DNA of 64,000 nucleotides. It comes from Metopolophium dirhodum (Eukaryota; Arthropoda; Insecta; Hemiptera; Aphididae). Under the pieces are notes generated by a model. It was not told the origin of the DNA and did no database searches. It saw nothing but the letters and a program-made list of their open reading frames with translations. The position numbers and the translations under genes were made by a program. Numbering within the stretch: position 1 is the first letter of the stretch; each line of letters begins with the position of its first letter. Shown in pieces: positions 15,201-24,140 of the stretch. The stretch spans positions 8,182,393 through 8,246,392 of the forward strand of contig NC_083568.1 in assembly GCF_019925205.1 (NCBI RefSeq). Reading direction: 5' to 3'.

Positions 15201-18022
15201 ATTGATAATAATAAATATTTTAATTCTATAAAGTACCACAAAAAAATGACCCATTACCCCGACAACCGTCACTGATGAGTGGTACCGAGGTAAAAGATGA
15301 AATGGACGAAATGGATTATGACGAAGATGACGAAACCGAAGAGGAAGAAGCATTAGACGAAGCAGAAGAAGATGTAAAATCAATGGGAAGTCGAATGGAA
15401 AAACTATTTGAAATTTCAAGAAGACCATTACAAGGTAAAATTGTAATCTCTAAAGTATACATTATTTTTGAAACCCTTTAAAATTACTTATAATCATGTA
15501 AACAGTTACCTAATATAATATAATTTGGTATTATGGACGTACAACCATTGTACCATAAGCTTATACTAATTTATATAAAATTTATAGTGTAATATTATAG
15601 TAGCTATGGGTGCAAAATAGGTACCTATTATAGTGTATACCTACTTTAAGTTAATAAGTTCTTATATTTTGTGTATATACCCAATATACAAAAATACAAG
15701 AAAAAAAACGATTCTTTAAACTTTCTTCGCATGACTAGAAGTAGTTTTAAATATTTATGATAATGTTTAAAAGTTACTAACGAAAAATTGTTTTATATTT
15801 TTGTTTATATATTTATAATTAGAAAATTACGTATATGAAGAACCTTATGGAGAAATTTCCATTAACGTTTACATTGAAACACATCCAACAAATAACGAAT
15901 TTAAGCTCACTGTAACAGGTATGTATTATATTTTAATATTTTTCTCAATTAATATTTAGATTTTTAAATAATGAATCGAGAATTTTCATTTAAAACTAAA
16001 AATAATTGTATATGTTTACAATAATACATCATAACATATAAGAGCTTATGATTATGAAAACATACGAAATATTGTGAAAAAATATTAAATTCGCAAACAT
16101 TCAAAAATAACAAGCAACTGCAATCGACAAATAGCTATATTTTTTGTGTCATTTGCAAAATGTTCATTAATAAACCTTTCTCGGTCTGTTTGCTAAATGG
16201 CTTTTGTATTGATTCTTTTATTACATATAACTCTACGTATTTGCATTGATTCTATACCTTCTATTATATTTACTTAAAAACGTGTTTGTGTTGAACATAG
16301 GATATTTTTTCTCTTTGTGTCGGATGTTCACATGACACACGACCAAAAGAATATAAAATCATAAAAACACGCTGAAACCATAAAACCTATACAGTATACA
16401 CTATTCTCGTCACTTTTAGTACTCATACCTCAATAAAAAAATAAAAAAAACCCATTGATTTCTGATAATGGAACAACGCAATCTAGTTTGGTTTACGAAA
16501 ATACATAAAATCGTATTCGTTTCACTTTTCACTTGCATCTAATAAAATCTCATTTTATACCAATATAGTACCAATATTTATTAGAAAATATAAACTGGAA
16601 CATAATATTATATGATGTTCGTCCTCTAAATATATCGAACTTAACCGCCTAATAATATATAAAAAAAAGTACTGATTCCATAATAATCCCATGAGTGAAC
16701 TATACCATCGATTATTCAATAATAATAATTAATGATGATACAAATCACTGTAAGTAAACATGCTGAAAACGAGCCAAATTACATCGCGTTAAATATCTAT
16801 TAATTAGTTTGGTGTTAACGCAACGTATAGCTATTATAATAATAATTCGTCTTTATTACGATACAATTTTCCATAGTAAACCCGTCACGTTTAACACTTT
16901 TACTTTTCGGGGTTATGGGTATCATTAACCCTACAACTAGTGGTGTACATTATGTCTAACATAAAAGTTGTAATAATACGAGTTAGGTAGGCGGTGCTCT
17001 TATATACGCGTACTTGGGTGTGTATTCATAATAGGATACTTTTCAAAAGTAATTTTCCCTTTAAAACGAATCATTGCACTAAAATATAATAATACTAATA
17101 CAACTAGGTACTTACTATTACATGTAGAAATAAACTAATTGAATGCTATAATTCTACTAAACATAAAAATATATTAAGTATAGGTATTGTTATATTATCA
17201 ATAGACAGGTCCGAGTAGACTCGCGTCAATAGGATATTATTATTCTTGTCCGATAAAATTGATCGAGTAAATCGAAATGCATAAAATGTGTTGCATTTTA
17301 AATATTTCATCAACATCCCGCATTACGTCACACAATAATATTTTTCATATCGTAAGCTTTGTAATACATGCTTATAATATTCACTATGATATATTTTACC
17401 GTAATGACGTCCGTGTTACAGTGGTCGCTGCCAACACGCTGGTATGGCCGACGACTGGTATGTTTCGCCCGTTTGTCGAGGTGAACCTCATTGGACCGAG
17501 ACTAGCGGACAAGAAGAGAAAACAGTCGACGAAGAGCAAGTCGGGCAGTTGGAGCCCTAGATACAACGAAGCGTTTGTTTTGTAAGTATAATATTATAAT
17601 GATTTAGTCGACATCGCATCGTTTTCACGATCGATATTATATTTTTTCGTACAGTTCGATTAGCGCCATCGAAGACTTGGAATGTTACGAATTGCATTTT
17701 TGCGTGAAAGACTACTGTTTCGCTCGGGAAGATCGGCTCGTAGGCGTGGCGGTTTTGCAGATGCGACACGTTCCGATAATGGTAATTAATAATAACAAAA
17801 ACGAAAAACTTTTTTTACCGTTTCATCTGACCCTTTGACGTTTGTACTCAGGTCCGTACCGGCGAGTGGTTAGGCCTCGGCAGGCGGATACAGATGAACG
17901 AGACTGGGTGGACGATTTTGCGGATACTTTCACAGAGGTACAACGACGACGTAGCTAAGGAATTCGTGAAGCTCAAGTCGGAGACCAGACAGGAAGACCA
18001 GTCATCCGTGCAGGGGTCGTAA
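291..18022 (+). CDS. unc-13: unc-13 / Munc13 synaptic vesicle priming protein, 3' portion (C1-C2B-MUN-C2C)
   Basis: Unc-13 primes synaptic vesicles at the active zone by opening syntaxin through its MUN domain; C1 binds diacylglycerol and C2B binds Ca2+/phosphoinositide. Exons read from GT-AG sites and phase: 291-331, 2541-2631, 6004-6078, 7222-7441, 8432-8552, 9805-9911 or 10365-10471, 10785-10926, 11021-11147, 11204-11523, 11590-11740, 11826-11984, 12056-12181, 12343-12504, 12606-12887, 12954-13175, 13269-13435, 13612-13879, 13974-14105, 14890-15103, 15234-15434, 15823-15918, 17422-17581, 17655-17781, 17852-18022 (TAA). Landmarks include 'SMPDIRPRRKSIPLVSEL' (second exon), a full C1 Cys/His set and C2B acidic loops ('KDKSGTSDPYV', 'RVWDEDND'). 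C2C lacks the Ca2+ aspartates, as is usual in the family. The first exon reads phase 0 into the next one, so the ATG at 292 is not the start; the true N-terminus lies upstream of the window. Introns are AT-rich, the longest (332-2540, 2632-6003) near the 5' side. Confidence 0.97.
1170..1185 (+). repeat. poly-G run in a CpG-richer block of an unc-13 intron
   Basis: Sixteen consecutive G. The surrounding 390-1190 segment is unusually CpG-rich for this AT-rich region, with no exon that fits the unc-13 frame. Confidence 0.8.
1892..1937. repeat. perfect 21-bp-arm hairpin in unc-13 intron
   Basis: TGTGAATAATAAACTGTATAG (1892-1912) is exactly inverted at 1917-1937 with a 4-base loop ATAC. It lies in the intron 332-2540. 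The shape would suit a structured RNA or a small palindromic insertion, but nothing else supports a function. Confidence 0.85.
7222..7441 (+). CDS. unc-13: unc-13 exon encoding the C1 (diacylglycerol-binding) zinc domain
   Basis: The exon follows the acceptor ending at 7221 and runs to a GTGAGC donor at 7442. It encodes the C1 domain: His of 'TPHNF', then paired cysteines in 'CYEC', 'CTEC', 'CHEKC' and the final 'ADC', which are the eight zinc ligands of a C1 finger. The Trp in the 'GLLWGIARQG' loop, which tunes Munc13 affinity for diacylglycerol, is present. The exon ends in phase 1; the A joins GA at 8432 to make Arg, giving 'CLQRAAEKSSKHGAEDK', so reading on to the stop after 7441 is only intron read-through. 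Confidence 0.95.
9805..9911 (+). CDS. unc-13: unc-13 alternative exon a (basic C1-C2B linker and first C2B strand)
   Basis: A 107-nt exon between an acceptor at 9803-9804 and a GTTTGT donor. It enters after two bases of a codon (AG|A, Arg) and leaves after one (G|TA, Val). It encodes 'SVFGVEEKSHQGHIKAVKQ' and then 'SVLDGTCKWSAKIAIT', matching the classical Munc13 sequence before C2B. It is the same length and phase as the exon at 10365-10471, and only one of the two can be used without shifting the frame. Confidence 0.9.
10365..10471 (+). CDS. unc-13: unc-13 alternative exon b (acidic C1-C2B linker), mutually exclusive with exon a
   Basis: A 107-nt exon after a TTGAAG acceptor (10363-10364) with a GTCAGC donor. 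It encodes 'TMFSVEPDMHIDSLEQAEA' followed by 'IVLEGTSKWSCKIEIT'. It aligns with exon a over its length (R-S/T-x-F-x-V-E at the start; G-T-x-K-W-S-x-K-I-x-I-T at the end), so it is a tandem exon duplicate. Using both copies, or neither, breaks the frame, because each enters at phase 2 and leaves at phase 1. The linker changes from basic to acidic. The splice choice itself is inferred from sequence. Confidence 0.85.
10785..11147 (+). CDS. unc-13: unc-13 C2B domain exons
   Basis: Two exons (10785-10926 and 11021-11147) joined in phase 2 encode most of C2B. Loop 1 reads 'IAKDKSGTSDPYVTV' with both Ca2+-binding aspartates. Loop 3 reads 'RVWDEDNDLKSR' with its aspartates. These residues support Ca2+/phosphoinositide binding as in Munc13. 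The exon beginning at 11204 continues the domain with 'VRTLSGEMDVWYNL'. Confidence 0.93.
11204..15103 (+). CDS. unc-13: unc-13 MUN domain exons
   Basis: The first part of the exon at 11204 finishes C2B; the following exons to 15103 encode the helical MUN domain. Recognisable blocks are 'HENLFHSLCENNAG', 'MRYGIESIYQAM', 'ANINAYYAHTT', 'MYRNNFPASSQEKL', 'MNLHFKVKWLF', 'WFEPFVMQWL', 'LECPDPEISNRYMKR', 'ILMNNIQQLRVQL' and 'TIKTYFHAGGNGLKKKYL'. All exons stay in phase with no stops or frameshifts, so this is an intact gene. The 784-nt intron 14106-14889 is the largest inside the domain. Confidence 0.93.
15234..15434 (+). CDS. unc-13: unc-13 acidic linker exon between MUN and C2C
   Basis: A 201-nt (67-codon) exon with phase 1 at both ends, so it could be skipped without a frame change. 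It encodes 'VPQKNDPLPRQPS', then a strongly acidic stretch of Asp/Glu with Met and Tyr, then 'SMGSRMEKLFEISRRPLQ'. Vertebrate Munc13 goes almost directly from MUN to C2C here, so this is an insert. Whether it is constitutive or alternative cannot be told from DNA. Confidence 0.85.
17422..18022 (+). CDS. unc-13: unc-13 C2C domain and C-terminal exons
   Basis: Three exons (17422-17581, 17655-17781, 17852-18022) encode C2C. Blocks seen are 'VVAANTLVWPTTGMFRPFV', 'DKKRKQSTKSKSGSWSP', 'CVKDYCFAREDRLVG' and 'LRILSQRYNDDVAKEFVKL', then a short polar tail 'SSVQGS' and TAA at 18020-18022. The Ca2+-binding aspartates are missing, as is normal for C2C, which binds membranes without calcium. Confidence 0.93.
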
Positions 18023-21000
18023 ACGCAGACCGACGTGGATATTCATCGCCAATAGTCTTCCAGTGAAAACTAAAAAATTAAGACTAGTTAAAATAATATA
18101 GATTAACTTCGATATTATGTTATTGTACAAAAAAAAAAAAAATGAAAATCGATCAAGTAAGAGTTGTGAAAATAGTAATAACTTAACGAGGGCACAGACA
18201 ACATGGAAGTTCTTGTCGCAATTAATTATTATTGTACCATAGTCGGAAAAGCGATAGTTTCGAAGCGAAATAATAACGTTGGTCTTTTTCGTATTCATTT
18301 TTCATGTAAAAAAAAAAATATTTTCATCATAGCAATAAATTCCGAAAGAAAAAACCACATTAAAAATTGACCAACATTTTGAGTTTTAAACAAATCAACG
18401 GGACCATTCTCAAATTAAAAATTAATAATTCAATTTAATACGCTGCAGTGTCGGTCGTAATGATTGTAAAACTTTCTGTGTGGTAGATACCCGGAGTACC
18501 GGGGCGTTTGGATGGAATAGGGTGAACACCACTAATTTTAAGGTGGCTTTGAATATTTTAATATTGAAACATTTGTTGTTCTAAATTCACAGTACAATAT
18601 TTAGGTAAATTAAAATTATTCTACTGTCTAAAGGGGGACACGATAATAATAATAATAATAATAATAATAATATATTATACAAGTGCGCCATCCCGCAATA
18701 CCGAAATCTACCTACCTATACTATATTAAATACGCTCTGTTGTTTTTAACAAACCAATATTTTTGTACAAAAATGATATTCCACATACCACCAGCGGTAA
18801 TGTATTGTTTATAATATAATATCCGTTACCTATAATTCCTAGCACTATAATAGGACGCAACTACAATAATCTGTGTATTAATACGATACCCCTATACAGG
18901 GTGTAACAGAAAGATCTGACAAAAAAAAAATATGCTACTTAAACGTATGAAAAAAAATTGTTAATATTATGTGATTAGCAAAAATTTAAGAAATACACTC
19001 ATGTCAGCAAATTCCCAAAAATAATATTTTTTAAAAAGTTATTACGTTTCAAAATAATTTAATCAAAAAATTATATAAGTATACTAAAAAAAAAAAAAAA
19101 ACTTTAAAATTTTGAATATTTGAATATAGCAAAAGTTTTGGCATTTGGCAGATCTCGGTGGGACACCCTGTATATATTATTATATTATTGTATCGAGATG
19201 GGACGTCATTTTTTTCTCCGGAAGTTCCGACAAACGTATTGTTGTTGCTGTTATTGTTGTTTTTGTTGTTGTTGTTGTAGTTGTTGTTGTTTCGAACGGG
19301 GGCCTCAACTCCGGGACCTTTGACCAACGGCGGGTTAAGCCAAACCGTGTGATCGATATATCCGTACAACCGATTTCCATCCGGTCGGCATTATCGTTTT
19401 CATCTCTATTTATATCGTTATATTACTCTGCAGGTGATCATAATATTATGTCTATAATTCTAATAACACTCTGACTCAAGTACATATTATGTAATCATGT
19501 ACATTTCCTTGGACTCGACGACTTGATAATACGAAATATCTGTCATTTTATTGTGAAACATTAAAGCTATATACATGTTTAAACATCCATCGTTATACCT
19601 CTATATATATATACCTACCTATAATACCTATATTAAAAAATAATATGCTTTAAACTATTGCAACTATCTAAAAATAGTATTAAACTACCATACACGTGTT
19701 ATATATATTATATTATACAATAATATAATATATTGACTAATAACGTCTTCCATTACATCATGTATTGTATCATCTTCTAGTTACGCATCCATTTTGTTGA
19801 TTTCGTGTAGAGAGATTCGTTTTATCGTCCTTGTTTTCATTCCATTCGCTAAGTTATTTTCTCGTAATATTTTACATACTTTCTTAGTGTCGTTAAGTAA
19901 TTTTCATTATAATCGTTTAATGTACTATTCGTTCTTGATTGATTTTCTAGGCTATTGAACGTTTTACAGATATAACATATTTTAAAACTTCCTGACGAAC
20001 TTGGCGTAAACTATAATAGTAATTATGTGTCAGGGGAAGAAAATAATAATAATAATAATAATAGTAATAATAATAATAGGCCTCATTCTTATACCTACTC
20101 TTATTCCAAATTTGCATTATTTACTTGGTAATATTCAACATTTTTGGGAAACACCTATTTTTTTATTCAATAGGTTATAATTTATATTATATCCGTCCTC
20201 ATACCCAATTATATTATTGGTCAAAAGGGTTTCACATGTAATATTGTTTTCACAGCAATAATTAATTCGTATTCGTATTGTAAAAAAAATATATTTAACC
20301 CAACGCATCGTTGAATATTATTATTTACAAAATAAAATGTGATAAAACATCGATATATTCAAATTATTTTTTATCAATTGTATTGTAAATTAATGTTAAA
20401 AACCAATATTTATTAATATTATAACAATATGTGTATATTATGAATTAACTATTTAAGCTAGCAAAACTATTGTAAACTACATAATGTGCAGGTGGCCTAC
20501 GTTGAAAACTTTATACGAGATTTTGTTTCAAAAGTTACCTTCCAAACTCTTATCCAAAACACTCGTTATGTTTATTTTGTTAAATTCCCAAACCCAACCA
20601 ACCGTACCATACATATCGATCGATCGTTTCTTATTTTATGTTGCTATAAATAATTATTATTGTATTAGTATTGTGCTAATGATATTAATCTATTAATTTA
20701 TTGCTATAATCATGTTTGTAAGTTCAAGTATAGGGGCCTTTATTTTTTATATAATATATAACTTAGACGTTGAATATTTTAGTCGAATCTGTTAAACTTC
20801 GGTTTTAGATTGTTATAACAAACATTTACTATATATCGTCATTATGATTAACCAGGGTAAACGTATTAAGCAATGTGTTGTTTTTGTATTAATATTTTAT
20901 TGTAATTATGCACTTATAATAATTTTTTAACATTTTTTTTTTATATATAATATATATACCAAATTCGGTTTCTATACAAACATTTATAAAAAAAAAAAAA

Positions 21001-21310
21001 AAGAAAGAAATGAAAAAAAAACGCAAGACAATATGATAATTATATTGTTTGAACCGAAACTATTTATTGTGTTACTGCCCATAACGTAATTTTTCGGTGT
21101 ATTTTCAAACGGTGTCTATGAAAAATTATTAACTTGTCTATGCTCCTCTATTATCTTAGTCTTATACTTGATATTATTATTTTTGATTTCATTCAAAACG
21201 AGTAAGTTATTAATATTGTTATATTTGATTTGTAAAGATAAATGAAATCAACAATAATACCTAATCATCTATATATTTAAGCTGAATAAAGTGCGCTTTT
21301 TGTCTATACT
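18023..21310 (+). other. unc-13: probable unc-13 3' UTR
   Basis: There is no coding sequence after the unc-13 stop. The stretch is AT-rich with (ATA)n and (TTG)n microsatellites (about 18645-18670, 19239-19290, 20041-20080) and a small inverted-repeat element (18893-19174). An AATAAA at 21285-21290 followed by a T/G-rich stretch is a plausible distal poly(A) signal. Earlier AATAAA sites exist, so the true end is uncertain. Confidence 0.5.
18893..19174. mobile_element. small MITE-like element with imperfect terminal inverted repeats
   Basis: Left end TATACAGGGTGT...AGATCTGAC and right end GGCAGATCT...ACACCCTGTATA are reverse complements over the outer 12 bp and again over the AGATCTG block. 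It is about 280 bp, non-coding, and flanked by TA-rich sequence consistent with TA insertion. It lies in the unc-13 3' UTR. Confidence 0.6.
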
Positions 21311-22130
21311 TCCTAATTTAAGTCCTCCTCGTTGTTTTTAATTTATATCGCGGACGTATTGTACACAATATATTATACGTCCGCGGTTTATATAAACGGT
21401 ACGGCATGGTAACGATAATAATACTGATAACAACAGCGTCCGTCACCACCATACCCGTCATATTGACCATTAAATTATTACTTACTATTATTGTTGTTGT
21501 TGTTGTTGTTGTTGTTGTTATTATTGTTATTACACTGTTATTATCATTACTAATGTCTGCCACTCTACCTTATTATTACTACTATATACTATACGAATAT
21601 ATAATATATATATATATAAACATATATTTTTGATTTATTGGAGAATTCCTTTTTAAAATTCATATCTCTTTTTAAACATAATAATGATATTATAATATTA
21701 TACTGTATAACTTGTGCATAATACAATGAAAAATTGACATCTGTACGTTGTATACTTGCATTACTTGTTGAAAATAAACCGAGGTTTTTATTGAACACAT
21801 ACATAAATCGTTACAATAACAATAATAATATTATAATAACGAGGCCGCGGTCGGTGCGGAATATTAAAAGGTGACGAGTTTCCAAGCAGAGAGCTCGTAG
21901 GACACACTATATACAGCAGAGGAAAATGAGATTCCGCACGAAAACGAATTGCGGCGCTAAATCTAGATTAAAGTCGTAAACAAGAAGAAAACTGTACACT
22001 TTCAGCTCCCCGACCCCATCAGACGTGATGATCTAGATTGTCAGTATTTTCAGTACAAATATTTTTCTTAGCATCATATGAGGCAGACCGCAGCTAGTGC
22101 ACATACTACATAGTTACATTTGGATAATGA

Positions 22131-23936
22131 TTTAAGGGGATCTGATACCGTGATTTTCTGTTTTTGTCTAACACACGCTCTACATAGTATTTCAGAAGTG
22201 TTTTTTTTGCCAAACATACCCCAATTGATCTATTGAAGCGATAACAATTCTGAAAACAGATTTGAATCTGTCGTCAAGTCTTCTTGAAATCAACTTTCCC
22301 ACATGTTTGATATTATCCCCCAAATTCCTAAAAATGTCATATTAAAAAAGGTGGATAAGTGGATGTCGCTCTGCTGTACAGTAGGTGACAAGTGGGTCAC
22401 TGTAATGGATGGTGTTAAATTTGAATTCAATGACATAATATCATCGTATAAGAAAAACGATTTTGAGCGAAAACGGTCAGTCAGCCTATATTACCAAGTA
22501 TATTTGAAGATATTATTGTGAATAAAGTAATTTATATATAACCTGTAGAACCTTGTTTTAAATTTTCAATGCTTAGCTATAAAAGTTGAACATTTTATAA
22601 GTTTTCAACTACAAAATAATTATTAAATTTTAAATTTGATAAATTTTGTCAAAATTCGAACTTTAAATGCTTAAAAAAATTGTACTTATGTATTTTTAAT
22701 ATATTTCAACTGCTATTGTAACATTATATCAGGAGCTTTGCATTAAATTTTCACGCTTTTTTACCCACCCAACAAATACAATTTTATTGATATTTATATA
22801 AAAAAAAAACTAAAAAAATTGAAAACTGACTATGTCCGTAAACAGCTCAAAAAGAGTCAAATTATTTTATAAATTTTATCGTGTATATAAAAATGCTAAT
22901 ATGAACATTCGGTGAAATTTTCAAGTATCTACAGTCATTTATTTTTTGATTACAACAAAATAAGAAAATCGTTACATGAGAAATCAAATAAATATCAAAT
23001 GTTGTAAAAATATGAATTTCAAACGGTCATAAAAGTTTAATTTGACTTTTTTGTAGACATTTTTTTTGTTGATAAAGGTATACATACTTAAGAGGAATCT
23101 TGTATTACATTTTCAAATCTTAGATTTAAAAAGAAAATTTTTTATGAATTTCTACCTCAAAATAATTTGCAAATTTTCGTTATTTTTACGTATTTTGTCA
23201 ATATTTGACCTTTAAATGCTTATAAAAAAAAAATTGTGAATATGGATTTTTAATTTTTTTTAATCTGCCTTTGAAATAATAACCTAGGAGCCTTCTATTA
23301 AATTTTCAAGCTTTTTTAACCAACAAATAAAATTGTATTAATATTTATAGAAAAAAAAAACTATAAAAAATGGAAACTGAAAATACCGTAAACAGTTCAA
23401 AATATTTAGAAAATGTTATGGTGTATAGAAATTGCTAATATAAACATTCAGTCAAAATTTCATGTATCTACGGTCATTTGTTTTAGAGTTGCACCAAAAA
23501 CAAAAATCGATTTTCTCAAAAACAAATTTTGCGAAAAATATCCCGTTTTTCCTTAATTTTTCACGTCGCTTTTGAAAATTACTGGGAAATGTTTACTTTT
23601 GACCCCCCAAAGTACCAACTAGATTCACTTTCCTATTAGAAAAGTTACTGTTGAAGAAAATCCAAACATTTTTACTGTCCTAAAAGGTAATACAGACACA
23701 AAAATAAAAAAAAACACACATCATTATAAAATCAATACATTCATCGCTTCGCTCAGAATCTAAAAGATTATTTAAAAAATGTCGTATTTTAATTTTTGGA
23801 GAAGTTAAAATCAAAAATGTGGAAAAGTCTGTTTTTAGAATTCTTATCGCTTCATTAGATCAATTGGTATGTTCGGCAAAGAACCTGTCTAAAATCCTAG
23901 ACAAAAACAGAAAACCACGGTATCGAATCCCCTTAA
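22131..23936. mobile_element. non-autonomous DNA transposon with long terminal inverted repeats and TTAA ends
   Basis: Left TTAAGGGGATCTGATACCGT and right ...CACGGTATCGAATCCCCTTAA are inverted copies. The inverted similarity continues inward for roughly 140 bp, through the 'CTGTTTTTGTCTA' block and the 'GATCTATTGAAGCGATAA' block, which reappears reversed near 23850. The TTAA at both ends fits piggyBac-type or Kolobok-type insertion. There is no credible transposase; the 72-codon frame at 22303 resembles no family I know. Part of the interior recurs, degraded, near 55.1 kb. Confidence 0.7.
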
Positions 23937-24140
23937 CATAAAAAAGATGTGTTTGACAAAATGATAACAAAATAATATTATTTCCGTTTTTTATACTTGT
24001 ATATTTTTAAAGATTTTATAAGGTAAAAAATGTTTAGCTCATTTGTAGGTAATTTAAGGTTACTTGATATAATCAGAAGGGTACGCCTGTCGCCTATAAT
24101 AATTGTCAACTGACAACAAATTATTGTCGTCGGGTGGCCA

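Noticed and set aside
19049..19474. Four overlapping frames on both strands
   Set aside because: All come from a (GTT/AAC)n microsatellite inside the unc-13 3' UTR.
21318..21633. Thr/Ile/Val-rich frames on both strands
   Set aside because: Product of a (TTG)n/(ATT)n microsatellite.
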